Positions 1 through 6,375 of a DNA stretch of 12,521 nt are shown one piece after another. Under the pieces are notes generated by a model, which saw only the letters and a list, made by a program, of their open reading frames with translations, was not told the DNA's origin and did no database searches. Where the stretch lies: NCBI GenBank assembly GCA_948664205.1, contig CAPNDH010000040.1:1-12521 (forward strand). Reading direction: 5' to 3'. A program made the position numbers and the translations under genes. The DNA comes from an uncultured Clostridia bacterium. GTDB lineage: Bacteria; Bacillota; Clostridia; TANB77; CAG-508. Position 1 is the first letter of the stretch; each line of letters starts with the position of its first letter.

Positions 1-54
1 GAAACTAGATATTTGTGTTTAATACTAGTTACCCACTCGATTTAGCGAAGAGCC
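1..54 (-). mobile_element. Possible ISL3-family terminus, cut by window edge
   Basis: Read leftward from 54, the minus strand starts GGCTCTTCGCTAAATCGAG and continues with TGGGTAAC. This pattern (GGCTCTT..., then a GTGGGT block about 20 bases in) resembles terminal inverted repeats of ISL3-family insertion sequences as I remember them. The bases just outside, TTATTATA at 55-62, would be the 8-bp target duplication, but the other end is off the window so this cannot be tested. Inside the putative element, AACTAG (3-8) can pair with CTAGTT (25-30) to form a hairpin. The alternative is the start of an unrecognised small RNA or leader, because a good promoter fires directly into it. Confidence 0.4.
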
Positions 55-56
55 TT

Positions 57-85
57 ATTATAACATCATTTTACATAAATTGCAA
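57..85 (-). promoter_or_regulatory. Sigma-A promoter firing toward the left edge
   Basis: On the minus strand a TTGCAA -35 (80-85) and a TATAAT -10 (57-62) are separated by 17 bases. Transcription would begin near position 50, inside the putative IS terminus. The sequence closely resembles the promoter at 6776-6804, with a shared 14-bp run ATCATTTTACATAA on the plus strand. What it transcribes lies outside the window. Confidence 0.55.
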
Positions 86-100
86 TACTTTTATGTAAAA
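69..100. repeat. Perfect 11-bp inverted repeat
   Basis: TTTTACATAAA (69-79) and TTTATGTAAAA (90-100) are perfect inverted copies around a 10-base loop. One arm lies in the promoter spacer and the loop holds the -35 hexamer, so it could be an operator or a small hairpin. The high AT content makes chance possible. Confidence 0.4.
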
Positions 101-221
101 TATTTTATATTTATTTTCTTTTTTTACGAATTTATATTTATTATTATAAATATACTATTTTATAGTAATTGTATTTATATCAAACATTGCTTATATAAAT
201 TTCATATAATATTGAAGATTA

Positions 222-281
222 TTAATCATTTGTAAAATATACTACTACTTCTAATTTAAACTCATTTGAATATTTAGACAT
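222..281 (-). pseudogene. IS3-family transposase OrfA stub
   Basis: An ATG at 281, well placed after AAGGAGGG, opens a 19-codon frame MSKYSNEFKLEVVVYFTND and then stops at 222. The first dozen residues match the conserved start of IS3-type OrfA (helix-turn-helix protein, pattern MSKYS-EFKLEVV). The expected helix-turn-helix and leucine zipper are missing, so the protein cannot function. Confidence 0.6.
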
Positions 282-334
282 AAAATGAACCCTCCTTATT
301 AAACTTTTTTGTCTAATAATTTGGGTTCACTTCA
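222..334 (-). mobile_element. Decayed left end of an IS3-family insertion sequence
   Basis: On the minus strand, TGAAGTGAACCC followed by AAATTATTAGACA (334 to 310) matches the usual terminal inverted repeat style of IS3/IS150-type elements (TG..., a CCC block, then TTAGACA). It is followed by an AAGGAGGG ribosome binding site and an ATG opening a peptide typical of the IS3 OrfA N-terminus. Homology stops about 19 codons in. The rest of OrfA, all of OrfB and the other end are absent, and only AT-rich sequence follows down to about 100. The remnant begins 27 bases past the rpmA stop codon and may have replaced that operon's native terminator, since no hairpin is visible there. Confidence 0.65.
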
Positions 335-360
335 TTTAAATATAAGTTTCTTGTTTTTTA

Positions 361-630
361 TTATGCTTGTGCTTCCTCTACTGGGTAAACACTTACTTTC
401 TTTTTATCTTTTCCTAATCTTTCAAATTTAACTGTTCCATCTTTTAATGCAAATAATGTGTCATCGCTTCCGATTCCTACATTTGTTCCTGGATGGAATT
501 TTGTTCCTCTTTGTCTTACTAGGATATTTCCTGCTAGAACAAATTGTCCATCAGCTCTTTTTAGTCCAAGACGTTTTGACTCACTGTCTCTACCGTTCTT
601 AACACTACCTTGACCTTTCTTATGAGCCAT
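361..630 (-). CDS. rpmA: 50S ribosomal protein bL27, short form without cleavable leader
   Basis: bL27 is a component of the 50S subunit whose N-terminal tail reaches the peptidyl-transferase centre. The 89-residue product starts MAHKKGQGSVKNGRDSES and contains the family signature with LGLKRADGQ, AGNILVRQRGTKFHPG and GIGSDDTLFA. Most Firmicutes bL27 proteins begin with an extension such as MLKLNLQFFA that the protease Prp removes. Here an in-frame TGA lies three codons upstream of the ATG and the ribosome binding site (GGGAG) is only about 10 bases away, so no extension is encoded. The gene follows rplU by 58 bases in the same operon, and the prp/ysxB gene usually between them is absent. The C-terminal EEAQA is ordinary variation. 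Confidence 0.97.
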   Translation of the reverse strand: MAHKKGQGSVKNGRDSESKRLGLKRADGQFVLAGNILVRQRGTKFHPGTNVGIGSDDTLFALKDGTVKFERLGKDKKKVSVYPVEEAQA

Positions 631-688
631 GTTTTCTCACTCCCTTCTTGGTTTTTGTTTTTATATCTCTTTATTATTTACTAATTAA

Positions 689-1132
689 TTAAGCTTCTAC
701 TGTTGCTTTTTTAGTTGTCGTAGTAGCTTTTTTTGTTGTAGTTGCCTTTGTAGTAGTTGTTTTCTTTGTAGTTGTTGCTGGTTTTTCTGCTACTTCTTCT
801 GTTTTTGCAGCTTTTTCAGCAGCTAATGCTATTTTTGTAATTTGAACTTTTGTATATGGTTGTCTATGTCCTTGTGTTCTTCTATAGTTCTTTTTAGCTT
901 TGTATTTGTAAACTATAATTTTTTTACCTTTACCATGTTCAACTACTTTACCTTCTACTTTAGCACCTTTAACGTAAGGAGCACCTACTTCTACTTTTTT
1001 ATCATCAGATACTAATACTACTTCTTTGAAAGTAACTTTTTTACCTTCTTCTGTATCTAATTTTTCGAAGAATACTACATCTCCTTCTGATACTTTGTAT
1101 TGCTTTCCACAGCTTTCAATTATTGCGTACAT
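689..1132 (-). CDS. rplU: 50S ribosomal protein bL21 with Lys/Thr-rich C-terminal tail
   Basis: bL21 binds 23S rRNA in the large subunit. The start at 1132 gives MYAIIESCGKQYKVSEGD, the standard bL21 N-terminus, and is preceded by AAAGGGAGGT with 8-base spacing. A longer in-frame ATG at 1171 would add 13 residues (MLSEYTYKG...) that do not belong to the family and lie within the leader. Residues 1-103 are the usual domain, including the YKAKKNYRRTQGHRQPYT signature near residues 76-93. Residues about 104-147 are an extra low-complexity tail made of Lys-Lys-Ala/Thr-Thr-Thr units, so the protein is some 40 residues longer than the usual 100-105. It is the first gene of the rplU-rpmA operon, with its own promoter and structured leader. 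Confidence 0.96.
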   Translation of the reverse strand: MYAIIESCGKQYKVSEGDVVFFEKLDTEEGKKVTFKEVVLVSDDKKVEVGAPYVKGAKVEGKVVEHGKGKKIIVYKYKAKKNYRRTQGHRQPYTKVQITKIALAAEKAAKTEEVAEKPATTTKKTTTTKATTTKKATTTTKKATVEA

Positions 1133-1231
1133 TAATGTACACCTCCCTTTATATGTATACTCGCTAAGCATAAAATACTAGGCAGCTAATTGTTTCATTA
1201 GCATTTTGTGCCCGACTCAGGCGGCTTACAG
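1133..1231 (-). ncRNA. Structured 5' leader of rplU (L21-leader type)
   Basis: Between the predicted transcription start (about 1231) and the rplU ATG lie roughly 100 bases that are much more GC-rich than the surroundings. The RNA contains GTAAGCCGCCTGAGTCGGGC, then a compound hairpin in which GGCA and TGCC enclose a perfect GCTAAT-GAAACA-ATTAGC stem-loop (about 1205-1184), then the ribosome binding site. Low-GC Gram-positive rplU genes commonly carry a conserved L21 leader thought to mediate autoregulation by the protein. Position, length and structure fit that family, but I could not run a covariance-model match. Confidence 0.7.
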
Positions 1232-1237
1232 AATAAT

Positions 1238-1266
1238 ATTTTAACACATACTTTATTACTTGTCAA
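1238..1266 (-). promoter_or_regulatory. Promoter of the rplU-rpmA operon
   Basis: Minus-strand TTGACA (1261-1266) and TAAAAT (1238-1243) are separated by 17 bases, a near-consensus housekeeping promoter. The -35 hexamer lies inside the last codons of the upstream metallophosphoesterase gene, so rplU can be expressed independently of that gene. Expected start is near 1231, just before the structured leader. Confidence 0.8.
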
Positions 1267-1972
1267 TAATTTTTAGCTTAAAACCTAAATAATCTCCACT
1301 AATTAAATAGAATTGTATTCCTTCTACATTTCCTTCTACCGCTTCCTTGTGAGAACTTGAATGTAAATGCCCATAGTAGCATTTTTTTACATTGTATTTT
1401 TTCATAACTTCTAAAAATTGTGAATCATAAGTATATTCATTTTTCATTTTATTTTTTGTAATTGGTGGATAGTGCATTATACATATTAATTCTTTTTCTT
1501 CTCCATACTTTTCTATTGCATTTTTTATTGAAAGTTCTAATCTATTTGACTCTCTTTTAATCATTTTATCACTATTTTCTGAATCTAAAAGTGCCCATCC
1601 TCTTGTTCCTACTATTAGTTTATCTTCAATTTCAAAACTATTATTATATAAAAAATCTATATTTTCAAACTCATTTTGTTTTAAATATTCTTTCATATTC
1701 TTTAATGTAGTCCACCAATAGTCATGGTTTCCTTTTAATAGTATTTTTTTACCTGGTAGACTATTTAAATATTCAAAGTCTTTATATGTATCTTGCAAAT
1801 ATGTTGCCCATGAAAAATCTCCAGCAATAATTACTGTATCTTCTTCACTTACTTTTTCTTTCCAGTCTTCCTTCAATTTATCAGTATAGCCTTCCCACTC
1901 TTTGCCAAATATATCCATTGGCTTATCGACCCCAAAAGGCAAATGTAAATCTCCTATAATATATATAGCCAT
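1256..1972 (-). CDS. Calcineurin-like metallophosphoesterase (COG1768 type)
   Basis: This is a predicted cytoplasmic dimetal phosphohydrolase of unknown physiological substrate, 238 residues. The complete metal-site motif series is visible: GDLH (D8, H10), GDFSW (D52), GNHDYWW (N82, H83), an isolated histidine in MHYPP (H167) and GHLH (H202, H204). The combination KPMDIFGKEW near residue 17 and GNHDYWW is characteristic of the COG1768 subgroup. The ATG at 1972 follows AAAAGGAG at 7 bases; that site overlaps the end of tsaD, leaving a 12-base gap, so the two genes are very probably cotranscribed. No signal peptide is seen. The family assignment is firm; any substrate would be a guess. Confidence 0.9.
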   Translation of the reverse strand: MAIYIIGDLHLPFGVDKPMDIFGKEWEGYTDKLKEDWKEKVSEEDTVIIAGDFSWATYLQDTYKDFEYLNSLPGKKILLKGNHDYWWTTLKNMKEYLKQNEFENIDFLYNNSFEIEDKLIVGTRGWALLDSENSDKMIKRESNRLELSIKNAIEKYGEEKELICIMHYPPITKNKMKNEYTYDSQFLEVMKKYNVKKCYYGHLHSSSHKEAVEGNVEGIQFYLISGDYLGFKLKIIDK

Positions 1973-1984
1973 ATTTTCTCCTTT

Positions 1985-2995
1985 TTAGTTTTGGTTTGTT
2001 ATTTTTAAGTTTGGTACTGCGTTTAGGTCTAATGTTGATGTTATTCCATTTATGTAGTTATAGTAGCCTGCTGATGCTATCATTGCAGCATTATCGGTGC
2101 ATAGTATTGGTTCTGGGTAATATATTTTCATTCCTTTAGTTTCTTCTAGTTTTTGGAATTCCTTTCTTATATAACTACTTGCTGATACTCCTCCTGCTAG
2201 GGCTATTGTTTTTATATTTAGTTTTTCACATGCTTTTAATGCATTTTCTATTAGTACTTCTGTTACTGCTTTTTGGAAACTTGCTGCTAGGTCGGCTTTG
2301 TTTAAGTTTGGTGTTTTGTGGTTTAGGTTTATTACTGCTGTTTTTATTCCGCTAAAGCTGAAATCTAGGTTTTCGAAGTGTGTTTTTGGTAGTTGTATGT
2401 TTGGTTTTCCTTCTTTTGATAGTTTGTCTATTTTTGGACCTCCTGGATAGCCTAAACCTATTACTCTTGCTACTTTATCAAAGGCCTCGCCTATTGCGTC
2501 ATCTCTTGTTTTTCCTATTATTTCAAACTCTTTGTAGTTTTTTATATGTACCATATGTGTATGACCACCTGATATTACAAAAGCTAAAAATGGTGGTTTT
2601 AGTTCTTTATGTGTTATATAGTTTGCTGCTATGTGGCCTTCTATATGGTTTGTTCCTATTAGTGGTTTGTTTGATGCATATGCTAATGCTTTTGCGTATG
2701 ATACTCCTACTAGTAATGCTCCTACTAGTCCTGGTCCATATGTACAGCTAATAGCATCTATGTCTTCTAATTTTACATTTGCTTCTTTTAGTGCCTTTTT
2801 TACAACATTTGAAATAGCTTCTACATGATTTCTAGAAGCTATTTCTGGTACTACTCCACCAAATTTTTCGTGAATTTCTATTTGTGAACTTATTACATTT
2901 GATAAAACTTCTCTTCCGTTTTTTACTACGGCTGCTGCTGTTTCATCACAACTTGATTCTATTCCTAATATTAATATGTCTTTCATTTTTTTCAT
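1985..2995 (-). CDS. tsaD: tRNA N6-threonylcarbamoyltransferase TsaD
   Basis: TsaD transfers the threonylcarbamoyl group from TC-AMP to A37 of tRNAs reading ANN codons, working with TsaB and TsaE, neither of which is in this window. The 336-residue product has the ASKHA-fold landmarks: GIESSCDETAAAV (11-23), the metal-binding HIEGH (H117, H121), VISGGHTH (140-147), DDAIGEAFDKVAR (165-177), AGGVSAS (267-273) and CTDNAAMIA (299-307, with the metal-ligand Asp301). Length and motifs are normal and nothing is missing. The ribosome binding site is weak (AAAGAAAG), and ATG codons at positions 1 and 4 are both possible starts. Upstream lies a 149-bp repeat element rather than a recognisable promoter; the metallophosphoesterase gene follows at 12 bases. 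Confidence 0.97.
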   Translation of the reverse strand: MKKMKDILILGIESSCDETAAAVVKNGREVLSNVISSQIEIHEKFGGVVPEIASRNHVEAISNVVKKALKEANVKLEDIDAISCTYGPGLVGALLVGVSYAKALAYASNKPLIGTNHIEGHIAANYITHKELKPPFLAFVISGGHTHMVHIKNYKEFEIIGKTRDDAIGEAFDKVARVIGLGYPGGPKIDKLSKEGKPNIQLPKTHFENLDFSFSGIKTAVINLNHKTPNLNKADLAASFQKAVTEVLIENALKACEKLNIKTIALAGGVSASSYIRKEFQKLEETKGMKIYYPEPILCTDNAAMIASAGYYNYINGITSTLDLNAVPNLKITNQN

Positions 2996-3028
2996 TTCTT
3001 TCTTTATTTTTTATAATTTATTTTTTAA

Positions 3029-3177
3029 TGTAGGGGCTAAATCGGTTAGGAATACCTCTTTGGGAATACCGAATTTCGCCCTTAGGTAATTTTTATATTT
3101 GTATAAATTTTAAATATATGTTTGGGGCGTAATTCGGTAAATTCTTACAGGTATTCCTTACCGATTTAGCCCCTACA
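3029..3177. repeat. 149-bp MITE-like inverted-repeat element
   Basis: The segment begins TGTAGGGGCTAAATCGG (3029) and ends CCGATTTAGCCCCTACA (3177). The outer 29 bases of the arms are inverted copies with one mismatch. After a diverged patch, pairing resumes over TACCGAATT and CGCCC, giving arms of about 55 bases around an AT-rich centre (3085-3120). It has no coding capacity and no clear target-site duplication. It is markedly more GC-rich than its surroundings and fills the gap between the S2P gene and tsaD. A related half-copy lies at 9908-9962, which marks it as a dispersed repeat. Transcribed, it would fold into a long hairpin that could affect tsaD expression. Confidence 0.85.
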
Positions 3178-3220
3178 GCTTTATTGCATTGTTTAATATG
3201 AATTATAGTTTTATCTTTAA

Positions 3221-3997
3221 TTATATTATCCTTCCAAATAAATTTAATATAAGTTTCAATATTCCTTCATATGCACCTGATATTATAGGTGATATTATCA
3301 TCCCTGCTATTGGTGTTATCCATATTACTATAAATATTATATATAATATTTGATAGTTTCTGTCCATCCATTCTTTTGCATTGTATGGTAAAAAATTTCT
3401 TAATATTTTTGAACCATCTAATGGTGGTAGTGGTATTAAGTTAAATATTCCTAAACCTAAATTTACAGATACACATATCATTAGCATTTGTATTATTACT
3501 GCTGTTACTTGGTTTGCAGTTACTATTTGCATTGTGTATGATGTTATATTTATATAACTGTTAGTTACTATTAATGTTACTCCTATTATTATAGAAAATA
3601 CTATTGCTAGTATAAAATTCATCAATGGACCTGCAAAGGAAACTATTGCTTCACTAGCTGACATACTTCTGTTTCTATTAAAGTTTCTTGGGTTTATTTC
3701 TACTGGTTTTCCCCACCCAAAACCTGCAAATACTAACATTATAGAACCTATTGGATCTAAGTGCGATAATGGGTTTAAGTTAAGCCTTCCTTGTCTTCTT
3801 GGGGTGTCATCTCCTAATTTGTCTGCTGCAAATGCGTGTGCAAATTCGTGGAAGGTTATTGCTATTAACACTGCTGGTAAGGTTAGCACTAAACTTAACA
3901 ATTTATCATTACTTGTAAGGTAACTGCCAATATTCATTATTATGAATATTGCTAGTATTACATATAATATTCTTTTATCATATCCAAATGAAAACAT
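3221..3997 (-). CDS. Site-2-protease family (M50) membrane metalloprotease
   Basis: A predicted intramembrane zinc protease of the YwhC/S2P-like group; substrates are unknown. The 258-residue product is strongly hydrophobic, with segments near residues 10-28, 33-55, 83-95, 118-145, 165-188 and 213-235. The catalytic HEFAH (H50, E51, H54) lies in an early membrane helix, and the third zinc ligand is provided by NLIPLPPLDG (N186, P189, D194), the classic NxxPxxxLDG motif. FAGPLMNF (121-128) is also typical of the family. The ATG at 3997 follows AAGGAG at about 9 bases, and the gene begins 17 bases after the 220-aa gene, so it belongs to the lysS run. It lacks the PDZ domain of RseP-type proteases. 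A sporulation or regulated-proteolysis role cannot be read from the sequence. Confidence 0.92.
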   Translation of the reverse strand: MFSFGYDKRILYVILAIFIIMNIGSYLTSNDKLLSLVLTLPAVLIAITFHEFAHAFAADKLGDDTPRRQGRLNLNPLSHLDPIGSIMLVFAGFGWGKPVEINPRNFNRNRSMSASEAIVSFAGPLMNFILAIVFSIIIGVTLIVTNSYINITSYTMQIVTANQVTAVIIQMLMICVSVNLGLGIFNLIPLPPLDGSKILRNFLPYNAKEWMDRNYQILYIIFIVIWITPIAGMIISPIISGAYEGILKLILNLFGRII

Positions 3998-4014
3998 ATT
4001 TATAATCTCCTTTT

Positions 4015-4677
4015 TTATTTTTCTATTCCATTGTCTATTTTTCTGTTCATTAATATACTATTAAGTTTTTGAACTAATTCTCCTTTATCAAATTCATAAT
4101 ACCATCCAACATCATTTTCAGTAACGGCTACTTCATATTCTTCAGCTTCTTCTATATCTTTTACTATTGTAGGTATTTTGTCATCATCTTTTAAATGTTC
4201 AAACCTTCGTATTTCTTTTTTGCTCCAATGATCATATACACTTATCAAATAATATTTATTATCTTTTGCTTTTACTGCGCAATAAAATCTTGGATCTAAA
4301 TTTGGTACTTCACTCCAGTCTTCTACAAGTTCTGAAAATGGAGCTCTTAATATTCTATATTCTTCTATTTCATTTCCATCGCAGTCATACCCAATTATTT
4401 CTTCCATTTTATCACTTTCTTCCTCATAGCCAATTTGTTTTGGTCCTCTTGTAAAATCATCTTCATTTACTTTTTGCCCATTGTATGGAGGAGCTAATTC
4501 TCCTTTTTCATCAAGAATTCCAGATTTTTGTAGGCTTTCTCTAGCTATTTTTTTTGCTAATTCTGGGTTAGTTTCACTGAGTTGTTTTAAATTTTGTATA
4601 TATTTCTTCATTTCTTCTATTTCTTCTTCATACGTATTTCCATACATAGCACTTATTAATTTTTCTCTATTATTCAC
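4015..4677 (-). CDS. Unidentified 220-aa acidic protein in the lysS cluster
   Basis: I do not recognise this protein. The start is a GTG at 4677 supported by a strong AAAAGGAG eight bases upstream, which overlaps the lysS stop codon; an internal ATG at residue 11 has less support. Residues 1-55 are charged and helix-forming (EEEIEEMKKYIQNLKQL), possibly a short coiled coil. A linker with PPYNGQ follows, then an acidic alpha/beta region (about 90-210) with aromatic patches such as FYCAVKAKDNKYYLISVYDHW and DVGWYYEF. No signal peptide, membrane helix or cysteine motif is present. It lies 14 bases after lysS and 17 bases before the S2P gene, so it is probably expressed with them. A cytoplasmic helper or conserved hypothetical is the most that can be said. 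Confidence 0.85.
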   Translation of the reverse strand: MNNREKLISAMYGNTYEEEIEEMKKYIQNLKQLSETNPELAKKIARESLQKSGILDEKGELAPPYNGQKVNEDDFTRGPKQIGYEEESDKMEEIIGYDCDGNEIEEYRILRAPFSELVEDWSEVPNLDPRFYCAVKAKDNKYYLISVYDHWSKKEIRRFEHLKDDDKIPTIVKDIEEAEEYEVAVTENDVGWYYEFDKGELVQKLNSILMNRKIDNGIEK

Positions 4678-4691
4678 TAAGTTTTCTCCTT

Positions 4692-6179
4692 TTAATTGTT
4701 AGGTTTCATTGTTGGGAATAGTAATACGTCTCTTATTGATGCTGAATCTGTTAATAGCATTACTAATCTATCTATTCCTATTCCTAATCCTCCTGTTGGT
4801 GGCATTCCATATTCTAGGGCGTTTATGAAGTCATCGTCCATCATGTTTGCTTCTTCGTCTCCTGCTTCTCTTGCTTCTACTTGTTTTTTGAATCTTTCAT
4901 ATTGGTCTATTGGGTCATTTAATTCTGAATATGCATTTCCATATTCTCTTGTTCCTATGAATATTTCGAAACGTTCTGTTAAACGTGGATCTGATGGTTT
5001 TCTTTTTGTTAATGGTGATACTTCTACTGGGTAATCATATATAAATGTTGGTTGTATTAGTGTTTCTTCTACTTTTGCTTCGAATATTTGGTTTATTATT
5101 TCTCCTCTTGTTAGCTTTAATTCGTCTAATTCTACGTTTAGGTCTTTTGCTGCTTTTAGTGCTTCTTCGTCTGTTTCTATTTTATTAAAGTCTACTCCTG
5201 TTACTTCTTTTATAGAATCTATCATTGATATTCTTTTCCATGATGGTGTTAGGTCAATTTCTGTTCCTTGATATGTTATTTTTGTTGTTCCTAATACTTT
5301 TAATGCAACTTTTGATATTATTTCTTCTGTTATATCCATCATATCATTGTAGTCTTCATATGCTGAGTATAATTCTATGTTTGTAAATTCTGGATTGTGT
5401 TTTATATCCATTCCTTCGTTTCTGAACATTCTTCCCATTTCATATACTTTGTCGAATCCTCCTACTATTAACCTTTTTAGGTATAGTTCGTTTGCTATTC
5501 TTAGGTACATGTCCATATCTAATGTGTTATGGTGTGTTATGAATGGGCGTGCTGCAGCACCACCTGCTATTGTGTTTAATATTGGTGTTTCTACTTCTAA
5601 GTATCCTTTTTCATTTAATATATTTTTTACTTCTTGAAGAATTTGTATTCTTTTTAGGAATGTATCTTTTACTTCTGGGTTTACTATTAGGTCTACATAT
5701 CTTTGACGGTAACGTAAATCTGTATCTTTTAAACCATGATATTTTTCTGGTAGTGGTCTTAATGATTTTGAAAGTAAAGTTACTTCTTTAGCATGTATTG
5801 ACACTTCACCTGTTCTTGTTTTGAATACAAAACCTGTTATTCCTATAATGTCTCCTATATCGTCTTCTTTGAATTGTTTGTAACTTTCTTCTCCTAATTC
5901 ATTTATACTTACATAGCTTTGTATTTTTCCTTCTCCATCTTGAATATGGCAGAATGATGCTTTTCCCATTATTCTTTTTGCCATTATTCTTCCTGCAATT
6001 GTTACATCTTTTCCTTCTAATTCATCATAGTTTTCCACAATTTGTTTACTTGTGTGTGTTCTATTAAATTTTGTTATTTCAAAAGGATCTTTTCCTTCTG
6101 TTTTTAATTTTGCTAATTTATCTCTTCTTATTTGTAATAATTGATTTAAATCTACTTCTGGTTCTTGGTTGTTTTCCAT
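4692..6179 (-). CDS. lysS: Lysyl-tRNA synthetase, class II
   Basis: LysRS charges tRNA-Lys with lysine using ATP. The 495-residue product has the standard bacterial class II layout: an N-terminal helix, an OB-fold anticodon-binding domain at about residues 58-135, then the catalytic core. Motif 2 is visible as FRNEGMDIKHNPEFTNIE (252-269) and motif 3 as GGLGIGIDRLVMLLT (463-477), with RPFITHHNTLD and LFPTMKP also typical. Length matches the family. The ATG at 6179 follows AAGGAG at about 9 bases. A good promoter lies just upstream with a leader of only about 35 bases, so there is no T-box or other long riboswitch. It starts a three-gene run with the 220-aa gene and the S2P gene. Confidence 0.98.
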   Translation of the reverse strand: MENNQEPEVDLNQLLQIRRDKLAKLKTEGKDPFEITKFNRTHTSKQIVENYDELEGKDVTIAGRIMAKRIMGKASFCHIQDGEGKIQSYVSINELGEESYKQFKEDDIGDIIGITGFVFKTRTGEVSIHAKEVTLLSKSLRPLPEKYHGLKDTDLRYRQRYVDLIVNPEVKDTFLKRIQILQEVKNILNEKGYLEVETPILNTIAGGAAARPFITHHNTLDMDMYLRIANELYLKRLIVGGFDKVYEMGRMFRNEGMDIKHNPEFTNIELYSAYEDYNDMMDITEEIISKVALKVLGTTKITYQGTEIDLTPSWKRISMIDSIKEVTGVDFNKIETDEEALKAAKDLNVELDELKLTRGEIINQIFEAKVEETLIQPTFIYDYPVEVSPLTKRKPSDPRLTERFEIFIGTREYGNAYSELNDPIDQYERFKKQVEAREAGDEEANMMDDDFINALEYGMPPTGGLGIGIDRLVMLLTDSASIRDVLLFPTMKPNN

Positions 6180-6219
6180 TTGTTTTCTCTCCTTACTTTT
6201 CTTAAAATTCTACGTATAT

Positions 6220-6248
6220 ATTATATATTAAAATAGATTAAATGTAAA
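6220..6248 (-). promoter_or_regulatory. Promoter of lysS
   Basis: Minus-strand TTTACA (6243-6248) and TATAAT (6220-6225) are spaced by 17 bases, leaving roughly 35 bases of leader to the lysS ATG. This explains independent transcription of the lysS cluster after the terminator at 6331-6365. Confidence 0.75.
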
Positions 6249-6330
6249 CTAAATTATGCGTAATTTTAGATTTATTTTTGTATTAAATAATTTACTATAT
6301 TTTAGTAATTTCCATTATAACTATTATCCA

Positions 6331-6365
6331 AAAAACAAGAATCCATCAAAAACTGATGAATTCTT
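6331..6365 (-). terminator. Rho-independent terminator after the 113-aa gene
   Basis: AAGAATTCATCA (6365-6354, minus strand) pairs with TGATGGATTCTT (6348-6337) around a GTTTT loop: a 12-bp stem with one G-T pair, followed by GTTTTTT. It begins 10 bases past the stop codon of the 113-aa gene. T-runs on both sides mean it could also stop plus-strand transcription. Confidence 0.88.
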
Positions 6366-6375
6366 ATTTTTTTGT

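Noticed and set aside
100..221. A small gene or RNA between the IS traces
   Set aside because: Almost pure A/T sequence with frequent stops in all frames and no ribosome binding site or stable stem.
1133..1171. Longer rplU start or a leader peptide at 1171
   Set aside because: The extra 13 residues do not match bL21, the ATG lacks a good ribosome binding site, and the stretch contains the ribosome binding site of the true start.
2380..2751. Plus-strand open frame across tsaD
   Set aside because: Leucine/valine-rich low-complexity translation antisense to a clearly conserved gene, with no ribosome binding site. The same holds for similar plus-strand frames over recN (6839-7267, 7526-8005) and other genes.
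3029..3177. CRISPR array
   Set aside because: Only two inverted copies are present, not several direct repeats with regular unique spacers, and no cas gene is in the window.
2996..3220. A separate promoter for tsaD
   Set aside because: Several AT-rich TATA-like hexamers occur, but none has a partner -35 at 16-18 bases; the region is dominated by the repeat element.
6180..6219. T-box or lysine riboswitch before lysS
   Set aside because: The promoter leaves only about 35 bases of leader, far too short, and no T-box sequence or terminator is visible there.
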